A stretch of DNA of 64,000 nt, taken from the NCBI RefSeq assembly GCF_900113735.1, contig NZ_FOQM01000005.1, forward strand, positions 62,001 to 126,000. The letters run 5' to 3'. Source of the DNA: Bradyrhizobium sp. Gha. GTDB lineage: Bacteria > Pseudomonadota > Alphaproteobacteria > Rhizobiales > Xanthobacteraceae. Under the pieces are notes generated by a model. It searched no databases. It was not told where the DNA came from and was given only the letters and a program-made list of their open reading frames with translations. The position numbers were made by a program, and so were the translations under genes. Positions 22,460 to 30,345 of the stretch are shown piece after piece (within the stretch, counting starts at the first letter, position 1; every line of letters begins with the position of its first letter).

Positions 22460-22502
22460 AAAAAAGCCCCGGCTCGCAGGGTTGGGGGGCATGAGCCGGG
22501 GC
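22460..22502 (-). terminator. strong intrinsic terminator, leftward
   Basis: Ten-base perfect arms GCCCCGGCTC and GAGCCGGGGC; on the minus strand the stem is followed by TTTTTTG. It ends a leftward transcript that must start to the right, such as the microprotein frame at 22765-22854 or a small RNA. Confidence 0.7.
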
Positions 22503-22764
22503 CATTCACTTGGGGTCGCCCTTGGGGAAGGGCATTGGGAAAACTCGGCAATCAGCCAAGTGTTCCAGCGAGAGCGGCCCCAATTGATTCGCAGATTGGG
22601 CTCACTCGGCGATGCGTGTTTGGCACGGTTCCGTGGCCGCCTCTGCAGACCGGTACACTGCTGCGAGTAAAGCTGCGCTTCTTTGCAAACCGGCGGATGC
22701 CTACTGTGCATGGGGTTGTTTTCGCAGTTTGCGTCAAAGCCGCTTCCGGCAAGCTCCCCTGCGG

Positions 22765-22854
22765 CTACATCAACACCAGTAGCACGACCCCGATCACCAA
22801 CACCACGAAGCCAGCCGCCGTCGCGGCGGCAAATGACCGCTCAACCTTGTCCAT
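22765..22854 (-). CDS. candidate 29-residue membrane microprotein
   Basis: MDKVERSFAA then ATAAGFVVLVIGVVLLVLM: a short charged N-terminus and one strong transmembrane helix reaching the C-terminus. A GGGG stretch lies about 8 bases before the ATG, and a strong leftward terminator lies about 260 bases downstream. Such single-helix microproteins exist in many bacteria, but there is no homology evidence here, so it is only a candidate. Confidence 0.35.
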   Translation of the reverse strand: MDKVERSFAAATAAGFVVLVIGVVLLVLM

Positions 22855-23074
22855 GATGCCACCCCGCTAGCGGCGCGCCACGTCTCCCCCATGGCTTCGC
22901 CGTGCCCGCAAAGTGTCGCCAACGGATGTGTCCTAAGTTGTGCGGCCGGATGTCTGAATTGGGACGCGCGGCCTTTTCGCAAGTCACGCCAAGCGTGCGT
23001 AAGGCGTCTGTCAGCCGAATGCTCTAGCGTCGCTTCACCCGATGGACCAACATCGGGTCTCCATACCCAGTCGA

Positions 23075-23100
23075 CCCCGCTCTGCCCCGAGCGGGGTTTT
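23075..23100 (+). terminator. orphan intrinsic terminator
   Basis: CCCCGCTC and GAGCGGGG arms with a 6-base loop, followed by TTTTCTGTTG. No protein gene ends just upstream, so the transcript it stops may be a small RNA within about 22.9-23.1 kb. Confidence 0.65.
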
Positions 23101-23109
23101 CTGTTGTCG

Positions 23110-23278
23110 GCGCGTGGGCGTGAAACTTGATTACGCAAGTCGACATCGTGTCGGCTCCTGGCTTGTCAGGCTGTCGTAAGCTGAGCGGGCTACGGTCATT
23201 GAGCTATGGTGTTGCAGCCCAGCACCTCAGCCTCCAATAACCTTCTCCCCGCCCGGCTCTCCCCTGGCGGGGTTTTTT
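23110..23278 (+). ncRNA. candidate small RNA with intrinsic terminator
   Basis: The 23247-23278 hairpin (CCCCGCC..GGCGGGG, then TTTTTTCTTG) is a strong terminator with no gene before it. Between it and the preceding orphan terminator at 23100 are about 150 bases without a credible ORF, a usual size for a trans-acting sRNA. The sequence after each of the two terminators is similar (GGGGTTTT.., then TTGT and GGGCG), as if two copies stood in tandem. Start and function are not known. Confidence 0.35.
23247..23278 (+). terminator. strong intrinsic terminator
   Basis: Arms CCCCGCC and GGCGGGG around CGGCTCTCCCCT, then six Ts. Rightward orientation; probably ends the candidate small RNA listed above. 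Confidence 0.7.
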
Positions 23279-23548
23279 CTTGTGCGGACTCGCGGGCGCG
23301 CGTGCGTGGCCATGTTCAAACCCGCTTAATCCCCGTCCGTGGTTCTCCGGCCATGAACAGAGTTCCTGGCCGAAAGCGCGCGTCCATCGGCTCCGCCTTT
23401 CAGAATCTGATTTCGCTTGTTTCGGAGCACGCGCGCTTTCGGGATTTTCGTGAATGTTCCTCGACTTACCGGCAAATTTCACTTGTCGGTGAATATTGTC
23501 GCGCTCAACATGTTAGCCGACATGGATAGGTGAATCGTGGAGGTGACC

Positions 23549-23752
23549 ATGAATCACAGGGGCGTTGAGTTCACGATTGCAAAGACGGCGATCCCGGGCG
23601 TCTGGCAATGGCAATTCCGGATCGGCGATGAGACCAAGACGGGCAGGACCGAGACGAAGATCGACCTTCTGGCAATCCGTCGCGTGCAGCTGCGCATCGA
23701 TCGGGAGTTGAAGGCCATCGGGCACAAGGCAGAGCGGCCGAACCGGGGCTAA
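23549..23752 (+). CDS. small hypothetical protein
   Basis: 67 residues, MNHRGVEFTIAKTAIPGVWQ at the start; no signal or membrane segment. The N-terminal half looks like a beta sheet and the C-terminal half like a basic helix (RRVQLRIDRELKAIGHK). A good ribosome-binding site GGAGGT ends 4 bases before the ATG at 23549, so a GTG at 23537 is not needed. Converges with the next gene, their stops overlapping by 4 bases. Function not recognised. Confidence 0.65.
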   Translation: MNHRGVEFTIAKTAIPGVWQWQFRIGDETKTGRTETKIDLLAIRRVQLRIDRELKAIGHKAERPNRG

Positions 23753-24003
23753 TCGGCGCTGGGCAGCCGTCGCATCGTGAATTCGATGTCGCCGCCGGGC
23801 AATTCGCGCCAATTCTCGACCTCGCTCATGTAGCCCGCCTTGGGATAGCGCGCGAAGAAGGCCCGCGCCCTCGCCCGTGCCGCATCGCGCGGCAGCGTGA
23901 AACTCTCGCGCAGATAGCCGTCGCCGGCCTTGTCACCCGGTGCGACAGCCTGCTTGCGCCGGCGCGCCATCCGCTCGGCGAGGTCCCGCGGGCGATCCGC
24001 CAT
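23749..24003 (-). CDS. small basic hypothetical protein
   Basis: 84 residues, MADRPRDLAERMARRRKQAV at the start. Very basic N-terminus, then a helix rich in Ala/Arg and a short sheet-like end (GGDIEFTMRRLP). A GAGGAGG ribosome-binding site sits about 7 bases before the ATG at 24003, so the ATG at 24018 is less likely. Its stop overlaps the stop of the convergent gene at 23752. No domain recognised. Confidence 0.6.
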   Translation of the reverse strand: MADRPRDLAERMARRRKQAVAPGDKAGDGYLRESFTLPRDAARARARAFFARYPKAGYMSEVENWRELPGGDIEFTMRRLPSAD

Positions 24004-24098
24004 ATCCTGCCTCCTCAACGCAATACTGCCAGAGAATGTAGGATCAGAGCCGGGCCAAGGGGAGTCCCGAAAGTCGCGTTAGCGCGCCCGGCGCGGGG

Positions 24099-24392
24099 TC
24101 AATTGGCGGACTTGGTGGTCTTCTTGGGCGTGCTGGTGACGGCCGTGGCCTTCTTCGGCGCGGGCTGCTTCGGCGCATCGGCGCGCATTCCGCCCCAGGG
24201 ATCGTTGGCCGCCTTGGCGTCCGGAATCTTCTTGAGCGTTTCCTTGTAAGCCTGGTCGCGCGCGGCATCCGCGGCCTTCTCGTCGTCGGTTTTGGACGGG
24301 CCGTCCGCCATCAGATTGATATGGGGCGAATCCTGCGCGAAGGCCGGTCCAGCCATCAGCGCGAGCACCGCCACCAAACGAATAAGCTTCAT
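24099..24392 (-). CDS. small secreted protein with DPWGGMR motif
   Basis: About 97 residues with a clear signal peptide (MKLIRLVAVLALMAGPAFAQ, cleavage after AFA). The mature part is charged, with YKETLKKIPDAKAANDPWGG then MR, and a Lys/Pro/Thr-rich tail. The protein at 26071-26304 shares this layout (YKAALERIPEPKEKYDPWGG then AR), so the two are distant paralogues. Function unknown; periplasmic location is inferred. ATGs at 24395 and 24392 are adjacent. Confidence 0.75.
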   Translation of the reverse strand: MKLIRLVAVLALMAGPAFAQDSPHINLMADGPSKTDDEKAADAARDQAYKETLKKIPDAKAANDPWGGMRADAPKQPAPKKATAVTSTPKKTTKSAN

Positions 24393-24440
24393 CACTCACT
24401 CCTGATTCATCGTCTCGGCGCCTGGCGGCGCCTCAATTTG

Positions 24441-24572
24441 CTAGAGCCGATCCGACCTGCACGATGTCGGCCCATGGAGCCAGTCGTCCCAGATCGGGCC
24501 GCATTTGGTGCAGCCACTCAGGGCCAGACCGAGCACGGCCAGGCAAAATACCAGGATATATCGACGCGACAT
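24441..24572 (-). CDS. very small lipoprotein
   Basis: 43 residues: MSRRYILVFCLAVLGLALSG, then C with TKCGPIWDDWLHGP. The lipobox LSGC directly after the hydrophobic helix marks lipidation and membrane anchoring. The mature part is only about 24 residues, with two more Cys and three Trp or aromatic positions. It lies close upstream of the thioesterase gene on the other strand. Function unknown; the lipobox makes it a probable real gene despite its size. Confidence 0.65.
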   Translation of the reverse strand: MSRRYILVFCLAVLGLALSGCTKCGPIWDDWLHGPTSCRSDRL

Positions 24573-24709
24573 CGTCCACCCGCTCCCAAGCGTGGCATCA
24601 TACCGGGCGAAGTCGGGCATTTTCAAGCCGACCGCCGGCCGGTGACTTGGCCGGTCGCACGCGGGCAAAATGGGCGAAACATCCGGCAACCCAGGAGGGA
24701 ACGACAGCA

Positions 24710-25174
24710 ATGCCTTCGCAGCCAGAAGCCGAATTCGGGATCATCGAGGCCAGACGCATCCTCGGCGAGGTCTTTGCGCCCTGGGTTCAGGATCTCAACC
24801 TCTCCGTCGAGCGCATCGAGCACGCGCCGCCCGCGAACGCGCCGGACTGGCAGCCGGGCGCCCTGCTCCGCATGCCATTCTCGGAGCGGCTATGCCGCAA
24901 CGGCGGCGTTGTCTGCGGCCAGGCCTTGATGGCGCTGGCCGACACCGCAATGGTGATCGCAAATCTCGCCGCCAACAGCGGCTATCGACCGATGACGACG
25001 GTGGACCAGACCACGCATTTCATGCGCGCGGTATCCTCGTCGGACGTGCTGGCGGATGCGCGCGTGGTGCGCCTTGGTCGCACCATGAGCTTCGGCCGCG
25101 TCACCCTGCTCTCAGCCATCGACAACAAGCCGGTCGCGATGGTGTCGAGCGCGTTCGCGATGCTGCCGGGCTGA
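24710..25174 (+). CDS. PaaI-family (hotdog) thioesterase
   Basis: 154 residues of the hotdog fold; the family hydrolyses acyl- or aryl-CoA thioesters in the cytoplasm. Typical blocks are GGVVCGQALMALADTAMVIA (central helix) and TTVDQTTHFMRAVSSSDVLA (substrate sheet). An AGGAGGGA ribosome-binding site precedes the ATG at 24710. Substrate not predictable. Downstream, an inverted repeat AGAGCCGCG..CGCGGCTCT (about 25195-25229) may end the transcript. Confidence 0.85.
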   Translation: MPSQPEAEFGIIEARRILGEVFAPWVQDLNLSVERIEHAPPANAPDWQPGALLRMPFSERLCRNGGVVCGQALMALADTAMVIANLAANSGYRPMTTVDQTTHFMRAVSSSDVLADARVVRLGRTMSFGRVTLLSAIDNKPVAMVSSAFAMLPG

Positions 25175-25455
25175 CGATCACCCGAAGACGAAGAGAGCCG
25201 CGTGAGCGCAAAGAACGCGCCGCGGCTCTCGATGACGATCCTACCGAAGCGACAGACCGAGACGTGATCGCGTCTCCGTCAGCACGCTTCAATCACGCCA
25301 CAAGAAACGGCTTGTGGGTAAACTCGGCGGAAAGTGGCGCCGTCTCAACGTCGTAAACGAAGTCTGAAGCGCTCTGCAAGTAGCGCCAGTGTTGAGTTTA
25401 GATCAACGCAATTTCTATGCACTAATTTACGACCGTCACTTACGGACCAACGCGG

Positions 25456-25698
25456 ATGATTGAGAAGCGCACAGCACGGCGTCACCGGGTCTTCAAAGGC
25501 GGCACGATCTGCTTTGAAAATAGCGGCATCGCGTGCACCGTACGAAACATGTCGGACGGCGGCGCGGCGATCGACCTCGATACGTCTGTCACATTGCCAC
25601 GCTCGTTCACGCTCTCGATCGCGCGCGACAATTTCGTGCGGAATTGCCGTACCGTTTGGCGGTGCGACAGGCGCATCGGCATCGCTTTCCTGCAGTAG
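25456..25698 (+). CDS. single-domain PilZ protein
   Basis: 80 residues, one PilZ domain. PilZ binds cyclic di-GMP through an RxxxR motif and D/NxSxxG: here RTARRHRVFKGG near the N-terminus and NMSDGGAAID in the sheet. Both motifs are present, so binding is plausible. Small stand-alone PilZ proteins act as adaptors for motility or polysaccharide control. The gene has no partner on its strand; a dehydrogenase relic follows on the other strand. Confidence 0.85.
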   Translation: MIEKRTARRHRVFKGGTICFENSGIACTVRNMSDGGAAIDLDTSVTLPRSFTLSIARDNFVRNCRTVWRCDRRIGIAFLQ

Positions 25699-25863
25699 CG
25701 CGCGCGATGTGAACGACTGTTCGCATCGCATTGCGCGACCACAATCCTCGCCCGGGCGGGCAGACGAAACGCGACGAGTTGTCGCCGATCGATGTGCTCG
25801 GGGGCGGATTGAATCCGGCGGCCTCGGTCGCGCGGAATCGGCTTGATGAGATGAACGGGCGCG

Positions 25864-26019
25864 GCTGGCGTTGGCGTACAGGATCCGGAGGACCGGATCG
25901 AACGCCGCGCTGTCCCAATTCACGCCACCGCCAGTGATCGGAAACACCAGCGTGCGTTTCGTCGATGGCGGCGTGAACAGGCCGTCGTTGCGGGCCTCCG
26001 CGAACTGCCGTTTGCAGGA
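25864..26019 (-). pseudogene. fragment of a PQQ-dependent dehydrogenase
   Basis: The minus strand reads RNDGLFTPPSTKRTLVFPIT then GGGVNWDSAAFDPVLRILYA. This is the FTPPS-x-x-GT-x-x-x-P-x-x-x-GG-x-x-W block of membrane-bound quinoprotein (glucose/quinate type) dehydrogenases. The rest of the roughly 700-residue enzyme is gone, so it is a relic. Confidence 0.65.
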
Positions 26020-26070
26020 CCAGGAGGCAAGCCGGCGTGATCTGTAACCGTCCCGCCACACCGCCCCGTT

Positions 26071-26304
26071 CTATTTCGGCTTGGTCGCCGACCCGCTCGG
26101 ACGCGCCCCGCCCCACGGGTCATACTTTTCCTTGGGCTCCGGAATACGCTCGAGCGCAGCCTTGTAAGCCTTGTCGTCGACCTTAGGCTGGTTGTCCGCC
26201 TTCTGGCTGTCGTTGGAATGACGCCGACCGCCGCCCCCCATCTGAGCCTGCGCGGCGGCTACCGTCAGCGCCAGCACCGCGGTCGCAACGACCAAAATCC
26301 TCAT
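26071..26304 (-). CDS. small secreted protein with DPWGGAR motif
   Basis: 77 residues with a signal peptide (MRILVVATAVLALTVAAAQA, then Q). The mature part has a Gly-rich start (MGGGGRRH) and KAYKAALERIPEPKEKYDPW followed by GGAR. It shares signal, spacing and DPWGG block with the protein at 24099-24392. Location is probably periplasmic. Function unknown. Confidence 0.75.
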   Translation of the reverse strand: MRILVVATAVLALTVAAAQAQMGGGGRRHSNDSQKADNQPKVDDKAYKAALERIPEPKEKYDPWGGARPSGSATKPK

Positions 26305-26456
26305 TGGTGCTATCCCCTTGATCTGAGGTACAAACTAGCCTGCAATCCCACAATAGCCAATGTGGCGACCTCCACTCCTTCAGCAAATTTTGATTGGGCA
26401 GGACTTCGTCTCGACGAATTCGCGCCTATTTGTTGCCCCGCGGGGGAACTTCACGG

Positions 26457-26861
26457 ATGTTGCGGATTGTTGCTCATGTGTCGCTGCTTGCCGGCGCGCT
26501 CGCGCTTGGCGCGTGCGGCTTTGCCGACAGCCGTGCGCCGGTGCCTGACTTCATGCGCCTCAAGGAAGCCGAGCAACCGCCTCCCGAACCGCCGCCCGAC
26601 GTCAAGCGCGTCGTCCGCGAGCAGATTGACGTGGTCTTCCTCAACACGTCCTATCCGCGCGAAGTGCAGGTCGCCCTGCCCCATCACGAGGTCCGCGGAG
26701 CGGGCTGGACCGCCTGCGTCCGCGCGCAACTCACCTCGGCCACGGGCTCCGCTTTGGGCATCCAGACTTACATCGTGACGATCAACGGCGGAAAAGTCAT
26801 CGACCGGCGGCGCGCGGAAGCCGACGACTTCTGCGGGTCGGAAACCTACGAGCCGATCTAG
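26457..26861 (+). CDS. putative lipoprotein
   Basis: 134 residues: MLRIVAHVSLLAGALALGAC gives a signal peptide with lipobox LGAC. A Pro-rich linker (EQPPPEPPPDVKR) leads to a compact domain with VVFLNTSYPREVQVALPHHE and two Cys (Cys in TACVRAQ and DDFCGSE) that could pair. Start at 26457 is chosen because it gives the lipobox; an upstream frame from 26394 does not. Function not recognised. Confidence 0.75.
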   Translation: MLRIVAHVSLLAGALALGACGFADSRAPVPDFMRLKEAEQPPPEPPPDVKRVVREQIDVVFLNTSYPREVQVALPHHEVRGAGWTACVRAQLTSATGSALGIQTYIVTINGGKVIDRRRAEADDFCGSETYEPI

Positions 26862-26975
26862 CGACGGATCGCGCCGCGCGGCGATCCGGTTCCGGGAAAA
26901 AGCTGTAATTCCGCCGGGAACGATCGTTGCTTCCCATTCTTGTTACCGCCGAGGGCAGTTTCGGAGGAGCACAGG

Positions 26976-27305
26976 ATGAGGACGTTCACGATTGCACTGC
27001 TGGCCGGTGTCGGGGCTCTCGCTGCGGCGAGCAGCGCGAGGGCCGCGGATTTCTACACCACCACCGAGTACACCAGTCCGGATCTCGTTCAGGAAGTTCG
27101 GCTCGTCTGCGATGACGCCGGCAATTGCTATCGCACCCATGGCGGCGCGCGCGTGATCGTACGCGATTCCTACGCGCGGATGCCGCGCGAGCGCTATTAC
27201 GAGCGCCGTTCCTATCGCGATTGGGACGATGGTCCGCGCGGCGGCGTCGGCATTCGCGCGCCCGGCGTCAGCGTGGGCGTCGGAGTTGACGGCGACCGCT
27301 GGTAA
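26976..27305 (+). CDS. small secreted Arg/Tyr/Gly-rich protein
   Basis: 109 residues with a signal peptide (MRTFTIALLAGVGALAAASS, then ARA). The mature part has LVCDDAGNCYRTHGG, with two Cys likely to form a disulfide, an Arg/Tyr-rich stretch (RERYYERRSYRDWDD) and a Gly/Val-rich tail. A GGAGGA ribosome-binding site lies about 8 bases before the ATG. Similar proteins are common in Bradyrhizobium, without a known role. Confidence 0.75.
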   Translation: MRTFTIALLAGVGALAAASSARAADFYTTTEYTSPDLVQEVRLVCDDAGNCYRTHGGARVIVRDSYARMPRERYYERRSYRDWDDGPRGGVGIRAPGVSVGVGVDGDRW

Positions 27306-27361
27306 GCAACAAATCACGGTGGACGGGACCGGACGAGGCAGCTCGCCCGGTCCCGCCTGTT

Positions 27362-27829
27362 TCAGGTCTCAAGCGGATCGACCGGCGCGGCGAGGCGCGT
27401 CGATGACGGCAGCTGCGCGATGAAGCGAGCAAGCACCATGCCGGCAAACATCGCGACGACGAAGACGAGGGCGGAGATCGATCCGAAGCCGAGTGCGGTC
27501 AGTGCCGGTCCAGGACAGAAGCCGGCAAGTCCCCAGCCGATGCCGAAGATCGCGGGACCGACGATGATCCTCGGATCGATGTCGCTGCGCGTCGGCACGT
27601 GGAAGCGATCCGCCAACAACGGCTGCGCAAGCTTGAGGACATGTCTGAAGCCGACGAAGGTCACGGCCACCGCGCCGGCCATCACGAAGGCGAGGCTGGC
27701 GTCCCATGTCCCTGCCGGGATGCCGCCGAGATCGAGGAAGTTCAGCACCTTTGCCGGATTCGACATGCCCGAGATGACGAGCCCGAGGCCGAACAGCAAG
27801 CCGATTGCGAATTGGACGAGAATGGTCAT
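27362..27829 (-). CDS. YeeE/YedE-type transporter, half 2 (DUF6691)
   Basis: About 155 residues, four to five membrane helices (FAIGLLFGLGLVISGMSNPA; ASLAFVMAGAVAVTFVGF; IFGIGWGLAGFCPGPALTAL). The GxGWGLAGFCPGPA block with its Cys is the family's sulfur-handling signature. YeeE/YedE proteins move thiosulfate or related sulfur species across the inner membrane. Starts 5 bases after the stop of the partner gene, so the two halves are made together. Confidence 0.85.
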   Translation of the reverse strand: MTILVQFAIGLLFGLGLVISGMSNPAKVLNFLDLGGIPAGTWDASLAFVMAGAVAVTFVGFRHVLKLAQPLLADRFHVPTRSDIDPRIIVGPAIFGIGWGLAGFCPGPALTALGFGSISALVFVVAMFAGMVLARFIAQLPSSTRLAAPVDPLET

Positions 27830-27834
27830 CGCAA

Positions 27835-28263
27835 TCAGCTCCAGTGCCGTATCAGGTAGACGGTGGCGACGCCCGTCGCCATGAAGGTGACGGTCGCGAC
27901 CAGTGAGCGAAGCGACAAACGTGACAGACCGCAGACGCCATGGCCCGAGGTACAGCCGCTGCCCCATACCGAACCGAATCCCGTGAGCAGTCCCGCGACA
28001 ACAAGCGCCGGTGTTCCCGCAGCGATGGTCTGCGCCGGCAGGCTGCCGGTGACGAGCCGCACCAGCACGGGCGCCGCAATCAGGCCCGCGACAAAGGCGA
28101 GCCGGCCGGCGAATGCGCGGTCCTCATAGGGCGGAAACAACCGCGACGCGATGCCGCTGATGCCGGCGATCCGCCCCGTCGCCCACATCAGGAGCACGGC
28201 GGACAGGCCGATCAGCGCGCCCCCGAGCAGTGAGGCAATCGGCGTGAAAGGCGTGGCGACCAT
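27835..28263 (-). CDS. YeeE/YedE-type transporter, half 1
   Basis: 142 residues, four helices, with the signature [20 protein letters not shown], whose two Cys line the sulfur path in the family. Together with the downstream DUF6691 gene it makes a split YeeE transporter; other bacteria have a single longer protein. No rhodanese, SoxR or ArsR gene is next to it, so the substrate is not shown by context. Confidence 0.88.
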   Translation of the reverse strand: MVATPFTPIASLLGGALIGLSAVLLMWATGRIAGISGIASRLFPPYEDRAFAGRLAFVAGLIAAPVLVRLVTGSLPAQTIAAGTPALVVAGLLTGFGSVWGSGCTSGHGVCGLSRLSLRSLVATVTFMATGVATVYLIRHWS

Positions 28264-28443
28264 TTGATCCTCCGGATCGAGGGCTTCCCTTCCTGCACTG
28301 GACCGGGAGCCTGCCTGATGCTCAATGAGACGTTAACAATACCACTCGAATTGAGGTGGCGTCCCAACTGTATTTTCCAATCTTTGCGCTAAGCATGACC
28401 GTAACGCTGGTCGCACGCCCAGCGCGAAAGGGGACGACGGGAC

Positions 28444-29607
28444 GTGGTCGATATCGCGCACCAGGCTGCGATCAAACCGGCATCGGTGAAGGATGCAACG
28501 CGCGCGCTCGTCCCGCTCACGTCGATCGAGCCCGGCCAGTGGCGCGCGCTGGCGCAGCGGGCCGTCGAGCCCAATGGCTACTACCTTCCTGCGTGGGAAC
28601 TCGCCGTCAGTGCCACCGCGCGCGACCGTGTCGGTGCCTCGGCCCTGTCGGTTTGCGGCGGCTCCGCGACGCGCCTGATCGGCTTGATGCCGGTGATCTC
28701 GCTTTGGCGGGCCTGGAAGATACCGCTGCCCGCGCTGGTGAGCGCGCATCCCTATGGCACTCTGTGCAGCCCCCTGATCGACCGCGACGTCTCGATCGAG
28801 GCCGCGACGGGGCTGCTGCAAAGGGCGCGCGAGGCCGGAGCACATGCGCTGATTCTGCGCGACGTCGCGCTCGACGGCGCCGCGATGGGTTCGCTCGAGG
28901 ACGCGCTCGGCCGGGCCGGCCTGAAACCGCGCGTGCTCGGCTCCCATCTCCGCGCCAGTCTCGATGCGACGCAGGACGGCGACGGATTACTGAACGCCGC
29001 CCTCGGTACCAAGAAACTCAAGGAACTGCGCCGGCAACGCCATCGCCTGGCGGAGCATGGCTCGATCAGCTTCGACGTCGCAAGCAAGGCGAGCGAGATC
29101 AGGCCGGCACTCGAGAATTTCCTGCAACTCGAAGCCAGCGGCTGGAAGGGCCTGCGAGGCACGGCATTGATCCAGAACGCCGGCGATGCGGCCTTCATCC
29201 GCCGCGCCGTTCCCGCGCTCGCGGAGACCGCTCAATGCGAGATCGTCACCTTGCGCGCCGGCACGACGCCCGTGGCCGCCGGCATCGTGCTGCGCCACCA
29301 GGATCGCGCCTTCTTCTTCAAGCTCGGCATCGACGAGCGCTTCGCCAAATATTCGCCGGGCGTGCAGCTCACGCTCGACCTGACGCGCCATCTTTGCGCC
29401 GATCCGTCCATTGCGAGCGCGGACTCCACCGCGAGCGCCGATCATCCCATGATCAACCCGATCTGGCGCGGCCGCCTTGCGATCGGTGACGTGCTGATGC
29501 CGCTGCATCGGAACAATCCGGTGGTTGGGCTGATCCATGCAGCGCTGGTCGCGCATGGCTATGCCCTCCAGACGGCACGCCGCGCGATCCAGCTGCTCCG
29601 CAAGTAG
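28444..29607 (+). CDS. GNAT-type acyltransferase (CelD/BcsL-like)
   Basis: 387 residues starting with GTG (MVDIAHQAAIKPASVKDA). The C-terminal half has the CelD/FemAB-like acetyltransferase pattern: KKLKELRRQRHRLAEHGSIS, LQLEASGWKGLRGTAL, FFFKLGIDERFAKYSPGVQL. Such proteins modify polysaccharides or peptidoglycan precursors with an acyl group, usually at the membrane side. No exopolysaccharide gene is adjacent, so the substrate is open. Converges on the FrnE-like gene. Confidence 0.75.
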   Translation: MVDIAHQAAIKPASVKDATRALVPLTSIEPGQWRALAQRAVEPNGYYLPAWELAVSATARDRVGASALSVCGGSATRLIGLMPVISLWRAWKIPLPALVSAHPYGTLCSPLIDRDVSIEAATGLLQRAREAGAHALILRDVALDGAAMGSLEDALGRAGLKPRVLGSHLRASLDATQDGDGLLNAALGTKKLKELRRQRHRLAEHGSISFDVASKASEIRPALENFLQLEASGWKGLRGTALIQNAGDAAFIRRAVPALAETAQCEIVTLRAGTTPVAAGIVLRHQDRAFFFKLGIDERFAKYSPGVQLTLDLTRHLCADPSIASADSTASADHPMINPIWRGRLAIGDVLMPLHRNNPVVGLIHAALVAHGYALQTARRAIQLLRK

Positions 29608-29614
29608 GCCGGCG

Positions 29615-30280
29615 CTACTCCGCCGCCTGTGCGTTGATCTCGGCCGAGACCTGGCAGATGGCGCGCGCAAGCATGTTCGGATCCTGCGCGCCGGAGACGG
29701 CATATTTCTGCGCGAACACATAGGTCGGCACGCCGGAGATACCCTTCTCGGCAGCCTCCTGCGCATCGGCCGACACGCGCGCGACATCCTCGTCGGTGGC
29801 GAGGCGCTTGCGCACCTCCTCGGTATCGAGACCGATATCGCTGGCCGCCTGCACCAGCACGCTGACGTCGGTGAGATCGCCGCCATCGCGGAAGTACAGC
29901 TCCATCAGGCGCTGCTTCATCTCGGGGGCCTTGCCGATTGCTTCGGCCCAGAGGATCAGGCGATGGCAGTCGATCGTGTTGGGCTGGCGCGCGACCAGCT
30001 CGGGCCTGTAGACGAGGCCCTCTTCACTTGCCGCCGCGACCACGCGGCCCGCAATGCCCTTATAGGCCTCGACCGAGCCGAACTTGGTGGTGAGATAATC
30101 CTCGCGGCTGATGCCCTCGCGCGGCACCCAGGGATTGAGGAAGAACGGGCGGAAATTCAGCTTCACTGGGACGTCGGGCACGAGCGCCAGCGCGCTCTCG
30201 ATCCGGTGCTTGCCGATATAGCACCACGGACACACCACGTCGGAGACGACATCGATCTGGAGCGGTTTCAGGGTGCTCAT
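29615..30280 (-). CDS. DsbA family / FrnE-like oxidoreductase
   Basis: 221 residues, thioredoxin fold with a helical insert; active site CPWC in VVSDVVCPWCYIGKHRIE near the N-terminus, cis-Pro block GISGVPTYVF near the end. No signal peptide, so it is cytoplasmic, like FrnE and 2-hydroxychromene-2-carboxylate isomerase relatives. It may reduce or isomerise thiols, or serve small-molecule chemistry. It lies downstream of the XRE regulator gene on the same strand, 65 bases apart. Confidence 0.88.
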   Translation of the reverse strand: MSTLKPLQIDVVSDVVCPWCYIGKHRIESALALVPDVPVKLNFRPFFLNPWVPREGISREDYLTTKFGSVEAYKGIAGRVVAAASEEGLVYRPELVARQPNTIDCHRLILWAEAIGKAPEMKQRLMELYFRDGGDLTDVSVLVQAASDIGLDTEEVRKRLATDEDVARVSADAQEAAEKGISGVPTYVFAQKYAVSGAQDPNMLARAICQVSAEINAQAAE

Positions 30281-30345
30281 GAGCGCCTCCTTCGGCGGTG
30301 CGGGTTTTGCCCAACATAAGCCGCCCCCCCGCCCAGGCAAGTGCG

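Noticed and set aside
20800..23536. Possible integrated island or prophage next to recA
   Set aside because: No integrase, tRNA gene, attachment repeats or phage genes; only small fragments and terminators are present.
25607..26116. 169-residue minus-strand frame upstream of the PilZ gene
   Set aside because: It overlaps the PQQ dehydrogenase relic in another frame and has no features of its own.
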